Source of the DNA: Bacteroidota bacterium
GTDB lineage: Bacteria > Bacteroidota > Bacteroidia > Bacteroidales > VadinHA17
DNA: 10,939 bases
Assembly: GCA_015222065.1 (NCBI GenBank)
Contig: JADFUQ010000031.1
Coordinates: 1-10,939 of the forward strand
Reading direction: 5' to 3'
Below are positions 1 through 7,524 of this stretch, piece after piece. The translations under genes were made by a program, and so were the position numbers. Each line of letters starts with the position of its first letter. Position 1 is the first letter of the stretch. The notes under the pieces were generated by a model that did not search any database, was not told where the DNA came from, and worked only from the letters and a program-made list of their open reading frames with translations.

Positions 1-363
1 AGGTATATGTCCCAGACAGATGACCGATTCAGGGAACTGATGAAAGACTGGAGAAATTTTACATCGGGTATAGAAAGTAAAGAAGAAAAAGCGGACATTG
101 CTCGTGTTGTAGAATATCATCATGGCTTACGTACCGGGTTATTTTTAATAGACGGCAATAAACCTCGCTTACTTATGGAATTCCTCAGTGCAGGGGATTG
201 CAGCTACACAGGTGTGGTACAATATGGCGATGAGTATCTAATTAGCGATTATTCGATGCATGAATACTATCCGGAAATAAAACGTCCCGGAGACTGGAAT
301 ACACCATCTGATATATATATATCGAGAATAAGATTTGCAGAGAAGAAGTTATTAAATAAGTAA
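1..363 (+). CDS. Sialidase-like beta-propeller protein, C-terminal fragment (5' end outside window)
   Basis: This is the 3' end of a gene cut by the left edge. The frame stays open to base 1, and the first two codons (Arg-Tyr) already align with the paralogue at 5558-7477, so the ATG at base 7 is an internal methionine and not the start. The 112 residues before the last eight align without gaps to residues 528-639 of that paralogue with 81 identities by my hand count (about 72%). Identity is about 50% in the first 38 positions and about 84% in the rest. Shared blocks include YHHGLRTG, QYG-EYLISDYS and MHEYYPEIKRPGDW. By homology it is the last part of a sialidase/BNR-like propeller. Whether the missing N-terminus carries an SGNH-like domain, as in the paralogue, cannot be seen. 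An extra tail (AEKKLLNK) follows the shared end. It is probably cotranscribed with the genes downstream. Confidence 0.85.
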   Translation, partial: RYMSQTDDRFRELMKDWRNFTSGIESKEEKADIARVVEYHHGLRTGLFLIDGNKPRLLMEFLSAGDCSYTGVVQYGDEYLISDYSMHEYYPEIKRPGDWNTPSDIYISRIRFAEKKLLNK

Positions 364-370
364 TTGTTAT

Positions 371-408
371 GAGACGAAAGATTATATTTATTTCAACTCG
401 TTTTTTTT
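371..408 (+). terminator. Weak terminator-like hairpin with T8 tract
   Basis: Just after the stop codon at 361-363, GAG (371-373) and GAAA (376-379) can pair with TTTC (391-394) and CTC (397-399) around a small 2x2 internal loop. A run of eight T follows at 401-408. The stem is short and AT-rich, and the next gene starts only 14 bases after the T run. It may therefore be a partial terminator or simply AT-rich spacer. Confidence 0.25.
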
Positions 409-422
409 AATTACTAAAAACT

Positions 423-2657
423 ATGCATAAGCACGTATTTCAAAAGAATTTTCACAGGATGATTAATCGTTTGTTATTGATTTCCGTATTATTGATAACC
501 GCTGCTTGCAATCGGGCAGACCATAATCGTGGAAAACAGTCATCATGGACAGAAAGAGTAGTATTTCTTCGGCAGCAGATGAGTGAAATACTTACACTGC
601 CGGTCGAGCGGATTCCACTGGATGCAACTATTCATCGTGTTAACTATGGAGAGGGTTACAGGATTGAATCGATTACTTACGCCAGTGAATCAAACTCACG
701 GGTAACAGCGCTACTGTATCTTCCTGAACCTGCTGGCAAACCGGCGCCTGCTATTGTCGTAGCTTGTGGGCATGGTGGATCAAAATCCAGTTTCTATGCG
801 CAATACGCCGGGCAGCTTTATGCTAAGCTTGGGTTCGTCTGCCTTATTCACGATACTATCGGCGAAGAAGAACGTGAAATTGATGGCAAAATGGGAGCTC
901 GAGGCCATGACTTATATTATCTTGGTGACAAAAACCCTGAGTTTGTTCGTACTAAGCTCAAGCGAATGGTAGTCGGAAAAATTGTATGGGATCTGATCCG
1001 CGGCATCGATTATTTGGAGACACGATCTGAAGTGGATAAAGACCATATAGGAATTGTTGGCTATTCTCTTGGCGGGGCAACTGCCGGCTGTGTGGCAATG
1101 GTGGATGATCGTATTAAAACTGCAGTAATCAGCGGGTGGCATTTCAGCGAACGTTATACAAGAGTAGGCAAATATTGCACACGTCTGCCCTATATTGAGT
1201 TTGATAAAATAATGGGATTCGATGAGATGACTGCCCTTCTCGCACCTCATGCGGCAACTCTCTTTTTGTGTGGAACCAAAGATGCTGTCATTGATCCTGA
1301 TGAAGGTGGCGCTGCAGTGGTACGGGAACTGAAAACCAATATCGCTGAAGCTGATTCTATTCTTAAAAATGCAGGAATCAAAAGTGCAATTGCTATGGAA
1401 TTTATTCCCGGCGGAGGACACAGGCCTTATTTTCTCTCACATTCATCGGTTATGTGGCTTCAGGATCACCTTATGCAACCTAAGGATAGGCGATTGGTAC
1501 CGGAAGCAACAATTTCATTCGGAGAGTGGGTTGATTCTCAGGGTAAAGAAATCGAAGAACTATACAATACCGAAAGAAATGAACGGGGGTTACAGGCAGT
1601 GGACTACGGAGTTATTTATCGTGAACCGGAACAATTAGCCTGCTTTCCGGGAAAACACAAACCCGATCCCATATTTACCATGATGGGATGGGTTAATACA
1701 ACCGTGGAGGCAGTATTGCAGGAAAAGATTTCGAGATGGATGAAACCACAGCAATGGATACGTGATAGTGACTTGCCGGTTTTATCTCTGGGAACACATG
1801 GTTCGTTTGATGATATGCATATTCTTTCTCCCTGTGTAACTTTCGAGAACGACAAATATTACATGTGGTACAGTGGGTCGCGGGGTGCTGTGGAGCAGCG
1901 TGTTTTTAAGCTTGGTTATGCAATAAGCAGTGATGGCATAAATTTTAAAAAAGCTGGAGTTTCTCCTGTATTCGAATTTGGTGATGGCAGTCATTCGGTT
2001 TTAACTCCCACATTACTTCGCAAACCTGATGGTTCATTACTCCGTGAAGAGGAAAACCTTCGCATGTGGTTTACCGCTGCAGACCTGACACAGCCTAATG
2101 CGTTGCACACATTACATGAGACCTACAGTGTCGACGGTATTCACTGGTCTTCTCCTTCCCCGGCCCAACTGGAAAATGTCTATGCACCTACCATTATTAA
2201 GGAAGACGATATTTACAAAATGTGGTACACCGATGTAACTTCTGAGCCATGGACAATTCGATATGTTCAAAGCAATGATGGAAAAAAATGGGACATTATT
2301 GATGATCCTGTTGTTGTGATCGACCAGGAGTGGGAGATCGGACGTTTATTCTATCCAGCTGTACTGAAGATTGGCGGATTGTATGTGATGTGGTATGGCT
2401 CGTACTGGCATGAACAGTATTTAAATACCGCACTTGGTTGTGCTATCAGCGAGGATGGTATTAGCTGGAAGAAAAATCCTGATAACCCGGTGTTCTGTCC
2501 AGACCCCACACATTTTTGGGAATCTCATTATACTACAAGCCAGTCGGTTATGGCCCTTGGTGATGGCTCATACCGGATATGGTACGCCAGCCGTAAAGAG
2601 CCGCCGCATGTTAACAAGTATTTTGCTATCGGTACAGCAAAATGGGATAGGGAATAG
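423..2657 (+). CDS. Lipoprotein with N-terminal alpha/beta-hydrolase esterase and C-terminal five-bladed glycosidase-like propeller
   Basis: A two-domain exported enzyme of 744 residues. A lipoprotein signal ends in ITAAC, with lipidated Cys29. Met13 (base 459) is an alternative start that would give a more usual 17-residue signal. Residues about 40-440 form an alpha/beta hydrolase resembling acetyl-xylan-esterase/dienelactone-hydrolase-type proteins. It has an oxyanion-side HGG at 117-119, the nucleophile elbow G-Y-S-L-G-G with Ser215, a likely acid Asp287 in GTKDAVI and His333 in GGGHRPY. The triad is therefore complete. Residues about 450-744 form a propeller of the GH32/43/68 type, visible as five aromatic strand motifs (near 479 YYMWYSG, 547 RMWF, 598 YKMWY, 654 YVMWYG, 717 YRIWYAS). 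Four of these are followed by an S-x-DG turn. Likely role: deacylation plus cleavage or binding of the same glycan. The substrate is unknown. Only 7 bases separate it from the next gene, so the two form an operon. Confidence 0.85.
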   Translation: MHKHVFQKNFHRMINRLLLISVLLITAACNRADHNRGKQSSWTERVVFLRQQMSEILTLPVERIPLDATIHRVNYGEGYRIESITYASESNSRVTALLYLPEPAGKPAPAIVVACGHGGSKSSFYAQYAGQLYAKLGFVCLIHDTIGEEEREIDGKMGARGHDLYYLGDKNPEFVRTKLKRMVVGKIVWDLIRGIDYLETRSEVDKDHIGIVGYSLGGATAGCVAMVDDRIKTAVISGWHFSERYTRVGKYCTRLPYIEFDKIMGFDEMTALLAPHAATLFLCGTKDAVIDPDEGGAAVVRELKTNIAEADSILKNAGIKSAIAMEFIPGGGHRPYFLSHSSVMWLQDHLMQPKDRRLVPEATISFGEWVDSQGKEIEELYNTERNERGLQAVDYGVIYREPEQLACFPGKHKPDPIFTMMGWVNTTVEAVLQEKISRWMKPQQWIRDSDLPVLSLGTHGSFDDMHILSPCVTFENDKYYMWYSGSRGAVEQRVFKLGYAISSDGINFKKAGVSPVFEFGDGSHSVLTPTLLRKPDGSLLREEENLRMWFTAADLTQPNALHTLHETYSVDGIHWSSPSPAQLENVYAPTIIKEDDIYKMWYTDVTSEPWTIRYVQSNDGKKWDIIDDPVVVIDQEWEIGRLFYPAVLKIGGLYVMWYGSYWHEQYLNTALGCAISEDGISWKKNPDNPVFCPDPTHFWESHYTTSQSVMALGDGSYRIWYASRKEPPHVNKYFAIGTAKWDRE

Positions 2658-2664
2658 TAAAATT

Positions 2665-5490
2665 ATGAACATGGTGAAATCTTTATCTCTTGCTCACATA
2701 GTAATATTACTCTCTCTTTTGTTAATGTCATGTTCTGGTAACGACAAGCTAATCATTCAGGAATTGAAACCATGGCATAGTGCAGGTGATAAAACGTTTA
2801 CAGAGGAATATACTACAAGATTCATGTCTTCGCTCCCGCCAAGGCAGGTTCAAAAAATCAACCGTAACTGGACATTTAACTATTTCCCTATTGAACAATT
2901 TGAAGTATCTCTGTCTGAATCAGATTTTGACGATTCAAAATGGCCGGCAGTAGCCATTCCGCATAGTTGGCACAATTACGAGACAACACATCAGGAACAT
3001 CCTTTTATTTTAAATGCATCGGAAACCAGAAAAACCTACTTTGGTGAGGAGGCAGGCATGGGAGATGTTTCCTATTGGTGGCGCGGCTGGGGTTGGTATC
3101 GCAAAAAATTTTCTTTTCAGAAACCGCCAATTAGTACGAAACGGGTTTTTATTGAATTTGAAGGTGTGATGAAATACTGCCGCGTTTACCTTAACAACAA
3201 ATATCTTGGTGAACACAAAGGTGGTTTCAATGCTTTCTATTTTGATATTACCGATTATATTTTACCGAATAAAGAAAACGTACTCGTTGTTGCTGTCAGG
3301 AACAAATTGAATGATGAGTTTCATATTCCACCTATGTATTCAGGCAATCAAACTCATTCCGGAGGTATTTTTCGCGACGTAAGAATTGTTATTAAAAATG
3401 ATGTTTACATTCCTTTTCAGGGTTCAGCAGAACATGAAGGCGGATTGTTGATAACCATACCCAAATTATCAAAAGAAAAAGCAGATGTTTTTGTTAAAAC
3501 CTGGGTAAAGAATGATAAGTCTGATATTCAGGAAATTATTCTTAAAAATACGATGTTAGATACAGACGGAAAAATTCTGTTGGAAAAAGAAGTTTCTGTG
3601 AAAGTTCAGCCTGGAGAAAATCATTGTTTTCAACAGATGTTTACTTATGTCCGGAATCCAAAGCTCTGGTCACCGGAAGACCCTAATTTATATAAGGTTT
3701 CATCTGAAGTATTTGTGAACAATAAACTTTCAGACCATTATGAGAGTACGTTTGGATTCAGGACTTTCGCCTGGGATTATGAGAAAAACATTGGAATTTT
3801 AAACGGCAAGCCCATCCACATTCATGGCACAAATCGAACGCAATGTTTCCCATGGTTAAACAATGCAATTCCCGAATGGATAGACGTGATGGACATTAGG
3901 GATATAAAATTCGGCCAGGCGCATAATTTTATCCGTCCCAACATTCATCCAAACAATCCTTTGATTCACGACCTGTTTGACCAATGGGGCATGTTGGTTA
4001 ATATGGGTGCACCAATGATAAAAGATATTGATTTTGACGAAGCTGTGCAGGAGCAAATGATACGTGAGGCTGTTCGCCGGAATCGTAACCGCCCCTCGAT
4101 TGTTTTCTACTCAACCGGTAATGAAACTAATGATGGGGCTAACTCAAAGTGGATCTACGAGGAAGACTCTACCCGCATTATCCATGGCCGTTGGGTGAGA
4201 AACGGACAGGGTGATTTTGTAACACATGATCATACTAATATGGATATGGAAAACCTCTTACGGGTTACGGTAAGAGGTTGGACACATGATGAAATTTATT
4301 CAGAAAACCCGAAAAACGGACAACATGCAGGTAACGAGGAATGGCAGCATAAAATGGCAAGAGTGGAAGGTGGGAGCCAACGCGGGCGTATTGATATGCC
4401 CAATGGTAACATGTGGATGTATTGTGATGACGGCGCAGACCGTGTTTATAAGAATTGTCCGCTAAAAAAAGTGAATCCTAAAGGTTGGGTTGATGTTTAC
4501 CGGGTGCCTAAATATATATATTTTCTGTGGCAGGCAAATTATTGCGAAAAACCAATGGTGTTTATTCATCCTCACTTTTGGCAACAAAAATATATTGGAC
4601 AGGAAAAGGATATAGTGGTCGATTCAAATTGTGATGAGGTACAACTCTTTGTAAATGGTAAAAAAAAGGATAAACTTTTTCCTTCAAAAGAGAACTTTTT
4701 TACGATTGTTTTTAAAAGAATTACTGTTGAGCAAGGGAATATTACAGTTGTAGCCAAAAAAGGTGGCGAAACGATTAAGCACACATTGATTATGGCTGGA
4801 AAGCCTATGAAAATCAGGCTTCACTCTTCCCATGAAACTATTGAACCGGGTCGTGATGCCGTAGTAATGATCACTGTCGATGTAATTGACGAGGCAGGAA
4901 CACAGGTACAGGCATTTAATAAAGATTTGGTGTGGAGTGTAAAGGGTCCTGCAAAACTTCTTGCCCCGGAGATATGGCAAACCGACATTAATAAAAATAG
5001 TGAACAATCAGGTGTTTGGTATATGGCAACACCGGTGTCTAATTTTATCCGATCAATCGGTGAACCCGGCAAAATAGTAGTAAAAGTATCTTCTGGAAAT
5101 CTTAACCCTGCACAAGTTGAGATTATAGCAGAGGAAACTCAGTCTGAAAAAGGTTTTTTAATTAATCCCCGATTAAATAACAAGGGAAGAAAAGATGTAG
5201 CCTGGAAGGCCGCTTTTATTAGTAAGGTTGAAAAAGAAAATAAAGGAGGTTTTAAATATATTAACAGGGATTTCAAACTTGAAACCCAAAAAGATTTTTC
5301 TTATTACAAGCAATTCTTTACAGACGTACTAGTGAAAGAAAATCCTCATATGAAAAACGAAAAGCTGTTAGTTGATGAGCTGGCAACAAAATTCGCGAAT
5401 CATGTTATGAAAAATAATGGCATATTGGTTGCTGATGATTTCAATTTTTTAGTTCTGCAAATAAATCAAGAAGAAGTTAAAAGTGGCTAA
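2665..5490 (+). CDS. Divergent GH2-family glycoside hydrolase lipoprotein with unusual C-terminal extension
   Basis: The open frame runs back into the upstream gene, but the start is placed at ATG 2665. There a lipoprotein signal begins (MNMVKSLSLAHI, lipobox LLMSC) 7 bases after the previous stop. ATG 2671 is also possible. The product is 941 residues. Domain order: GH2 jelly-roll sugar-binding domain (about 60-250, with WGWYRKKF, VYLNNKYLG and GGIFRDV); Ig-like domain (about 255-365, ending FGFRTF at 363); TIM barrel (about 365-625, HGTNR at 387); a VQLFVNGK Ig-like domain typical of bacterial GH2 C-termini (about 650-712); a further Ig-like domain (about 713-825); and a tail of about 117 residues I do not recognise. 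The acid/base is Glu487 in NRPSIVFYSTGNE. The usual EYG-type nucleophile motif is not recognisable after it; the region near residues 533-547 reads RVTVRGWTHDE. It may be a divergent beta-galactosidase-type enzyme or an inactive relative. Specificity cannot be told. Confidence 0.88.
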   Translation: MNMVKSLSLAHIVILLSLLLMSCSGNDKLIIQELKPWHSAGDKTFTEEYTTRFMSSLPPRQVQKINRNWTFNYFPIEQFEVSLSESDFDDSKWPAVAIPHSWHNYETTHQEHPFILNASETRKTYFGEEAGMGDVSYWWRGWGWYRKKFSFQKPPISTKRVFIEFEGVMKYCRVYLNNKYLGEHKGGFNAFYFDITDYILPNKENVLVVAVRNKLNDEFHIPPMYSGNQTHSGGIFRDVRIVIKNDVYIPFQGSAEHEGGLLITIPKLSKEKADVFVKTWVKNDKSDIQEIILKNTMLDTDGKILLEKEVSVKVQPGENHCFQQMFTYVRNPKLWSPEDPNLYKVSSEVFVNNKLSDHYESTFGFRTFAWDYEKNIGILNGKPIHIHGTNRTQCFPWLNNAIPEWIDVMDIRDIKFGQAHNFIRPNIHPNNPLIHDLFDQWGMLVNMGAPMIKDIDFDEAVQEQMIREAVRRNRNRPSIVFYSTGNETNDGANSKWIYEEDSTRIIHGRWVRNGQGDFVTHDHTNMDMENLLRVTVRGWTHDEIYSENPKNGQHAGNEEWQHKMARVEGGSQRGRIDMPNGNMWMYCDDGADRVYKNCPLKKVNPKGWVDVYRVPKYIYFLWQANYCEKPMVFIHPHFWQQKYIGQEKDIVVDSNCDEVQLFVNGKKKDKLFPSKENFFTIVFKRITVEQGNITVVAKKGGETIKHTLIMAGKPMKIRLHSSHETIEPGRDAVVMITVDVIDEAGTQVQAFNKDLVWSVKGPAKLLAPEIWQTDINKNSEQSGVWYMATPVSNFIRSIGEPGKIVVKVSSGNLNPAQVEIIAEETQSEKGFLINPRLNNKGRKDVAWKAAFISKVEKENKGGFKYINRDFKLETQKDFSYYKQFFTDVLVKENPHMKNEKLLVDELATKFANHVMKNNGILVADDFNFLVLQINQEEVKSG

Positions 5491-5530
5491 AGTTGTGAAG
5501 AAGTTTAAACTTTAGTCACTTTAGTCACTT
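5480..5530 (+). repeat. Intergenic nonamer-type repeat forming a long hairpin over the GH2 stop codon
   Basis: Bases 5480-5494 pair with 5508-5522 as a 15-bp stem with one G-T pair and a 13-base loop. The right arm is a tandem repeat, ACTTTAGTC twice followed by ACTT (5509-5530), so the left arm could pair in two registers. The stop codon TAA (5488-5490) lies inside the left arm. No T tract follows, so this is not a classic intrinsic terminator. It could be a transcript-stabilising or attenuating hairpin between genes 3 and 4. A related copy lies at 7484-7524. Confidence 0.7.
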
Positions 5531-5557
5531 CTCCATTTACTAACTCAATAATCTATT

Positions 5558-7477
5558 ATGAACATAAAAAAACTTGACACAAATTCAGTAAGCAAATTCT
5601 TGCCATTTGTTTATAGCAAACCCTGGTCAACTTTATTATTGGCCGGAATTGTATTACTTACTACCCTTTATAGTTGCAGCAGAACTAAGGAAAGTGCTGA
5701 GGTCACCGGGGAAATGAAGCAAAAATCAGAAGCAACAAAAATTGTTCTTTTTGGCGGTACGGTAACAGAAGGAACATCAGCCAAACTTGATCTGTTTCAC
5801 GATTGCTTTAAGCATGGAACCAACACTGTAAATAAAGTCCGTGAAACACAAACCTGGTGGTCAATCCTGGAACGCATCCTCACTGATTGGGTTGACGGAG
5901 AAGTTGAAATCATTTGTTCAGGTTTAGCTGGAAATACTGTTGCAAAAGGTGCAGCACGGCTGGAGTATGACGTACTCTCACACTCGCCTGACTATGTACT
6001 GGTGATGTTTGGTATGGATGATGTGCTTGCAAGCGTGGATGCAGAAAATTTCAGGGAGGACCTGGAAAAAGTAGTGAACAGGATTGAAGAAGAAAAAATA
6101 AATATTGTTCTGTTGACCCCCCCACCGGTATCGGAACGGATGACAGTCAAGTGTACAATGGAAGAACTACGCCTGCAACAGGATCATTTGTATGGTCTTG
6201 TTCAGGCTATCCATGATCTGGCAGAAGAAAAAAAACTGCCACTGATCGATTTTTATAAATATTTTAAGGATAACCACTTAGCTTACGACCACCTTTTTGA
6301 AGGTTGGCTTCCCGATGCCGTTGCGCAATCAGCCATGGCGCCTTTTGTTGCCGGCAAATTGCTGCCGGTAATGGGAGTAAAAAACTATCCCAATCCAACC
6401 TTGTGTGATTACAGAAAAATTTATTCGGATGCTGAAAAATATGATATCAGGCATAATGGTTTCACGGACCTGACCTTTTTTCAGGGTGAATTTTATGCAG
6501 CTTTCAGAAGTGGTCGTTGTCATGGATTGTCGGGTGGCGGATTCGCTAAAATAATAGTGCTCAGGTCACAAGACGGCGTCAAATGGATCAAAGATGCTGA
6601 GCTGCATGTTGAAGGTTTTATTGAGTCCCGTGATCCAAAATTTCTACAAGTTGAAAATAGGTTAATGTTATATGGCCCATGCTGGCCGGTTGAGCAAAAG
6701 AGCGATACCTACTGGGTATCATATGGGTTTGAGAGGCTGAATACAGGAAAATGGAGTGATCCTTTCAGATGCTCTCCTTACGTTTTCTGGCGACCTAAAA
6801 AATGGCGTGATCAATATGTGGTTGCCGGTTTCGATCGACAATATAATGAAGATTCCAAGCAATGGCACTACGGCGTAAAACTCCTTAATAGTCCGGATGG
6901 GCATACCTGGGAGGCAACTTCTACTATCCTTGATTATGAAACAGATGGAAACGAAACCGACCTCCTTATAGATGGCGACAAACTTATGGCTTATGCACGC
7001 TGTGGGGACGGAAGTGATCAAGAGATGCTTATAGCGACCTATATTCCGGAAGAGAACCGTTGGGAAAGTGTCGCCACCGGGCGTACCATCCAGGCTCCCT
7101 GTGTGTTTAAAGTGAAGGGAAAAACAATGATTACAGGCAGATACTGTTCTCAATCTGATGAGGGATTCAGGGACTTGAGAAGAGATTGGAACGCTTTTAC
7201 TTCCGGCAAAAATGCTGAAATGGTCAATGCCGATCCGGCCCGGGTTGAGGCATACCACCATGGTCTGCGAACCGGAATTTTTATAATGGATGGCACCCGG
7301 CCCCGATTGTTGATGGAACTGTTAAGTGCCGGCGACAGCAGTTATCCCGGGGTAGTTCAATACGGAAATGAATATTTGATCAGTGATTATTCAATGCATG
7401 AGTATTATCCGGAAATAAAACGCCCCGGAGACTGGCAGACCCCATGCGATATATATCTTTCGAGAATAAGATTTTGA
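5558..7477 (+). CDS. Lipoprotein with degenerate SGNH-hydrolase-like domain fused to sialidase-like propeller
   Basis: A 639-residue exported protein with a long N-region and lipobox LYSC (Cys40). Residues about 60-268 have the layout of an SGNH/GDSL hydrolase: IVLFGGTVTEG (62-72) at block I, SGLAGNT (121-127) at block II, MFGMDD (150-155) at block III and LFEGWLPDAV (246-255) at block V. The usual catalytic residues are changed: Thr68 replaces the GDS serine, Asp154 replaces the block III Asn, and Glu248 and Leu251 replace the block V Asp and His. This domain is therefore probably not an ordinary esterase. Residues about 280-639 form a sialidase/BNR-like propeller, with GFTDLTFFQGEFYAAFR at 301, LRSQDGVKW at 335, SRDPKFL at 357 and the conserved end block shared with the fragment at 1-363. 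It may bind or cleave a terminal sugar; the substrate is unknown. It lies 67 bases after the GH2 gene and is probably the last gene of the + strand unit. Confidence 0.82.
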   Translation: MNIKKLDTNSVSKFLPFVYSKPWSTLLLAGIVLLTTLYSCSRTKESAEVTGEMKQKSEATKIVLFGGTVTEGTSAKLDLFHDCFKHGTNTVNKVRETQTWWSILERILTDWVDGEVEIICSGLAGNTVAKGAARLEYDVLSHSPDYVLVMFGMDDVLASVDAENFREDLEKVVNRIEEEKINIVLLTPPPVSERMTVKCTMEELRLQQDHLYGLVQAIHDLAEEKKLPLIDFYKYFKDNHLAYDHLFEGWLPDAVAQSAMAPFVAGKLLPVMGVKNYPNPTLCDYRKIYSDAEKYDIRHNGFTDLTFFQGEFYAAFRSGRCHGLSGGGFAKIIVLRSQDGVKWIKDAELHVEGFIESRDPKFLQVENRLMLYGPCWPVEQKSDTYWVSYGFERLNTGKWSDPFRCSPYVFWRPKKWRDQYVVAGFDRQYNEDSKQWHYGVKLLNSPDGHTWEATSTILDYETDGNETDLLIDGDKLMAYARCGDGSDQEMLIATYIPEENRWESVATGRTIQAPCVFKVKGKTMITGRYCSQSDEGFRDLRRDWNAFTSGKNAEMVNADPARVEAYHHGLRTGIFIMDGTRPRLLMELLSAGDSSYPGVVQYGNEYLISDYSMHEYYPEIKRPGDWQTPCDIYLSRIRF

Positions 7478-7483
7478 ATAAGC

Positions 7484-7524
7484 AACTTTAGTTCACTTAT
7501 AACTTTAGCTCACTTTAGTCACTT
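7484..7524. repeat. Intergenic ACTTTAG-CACTT repeat between convergent genes
   Basis: The 41-base gap between the two convergent genes consists mostly of imperfect units of ACTTTAGnnCACTT: ACTTTAGTTCACTT, then ACTTTAGCTC, ACTTTAGTC and ACTT. The units match the right arm of the hairpin at 5480-5530. All units face the same way, so this copy does not fold on itself in the same manner. The TGA stop of the minus-strand GH2 gene (7521-7519) lies in the last unit. Confidence 0.65.

Noticed and set aside
383..390. TATATTTA as a possible -7 element before the esterase-propeller gene
   Set aside because: The last base mismatches, no -33 element is evident, and such matches are common in AT-rich DNA.
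912..1421. Antisense open frame of 169 codons inside the esterase domain
   Set aside because: It lies wholly opposite a gene with an intact catalytic triad and shows no recognisable protein features.
2434..2664. The open frame of the first GH2 gene extends 77 codons upstream, inside the preceding gene
   Set aside because: The extension overlaps a well-supported coding region and has no domain character. A lipoprotein signal peptide begins at ATG 2665, right after the previous stop.
6719..7261. Antisense open frame of 180 codons inside the SGNH-propeller gene
   Set aside because: It is a shadow of the conserved propeller coding sequence, with no domain of its own and no start context.
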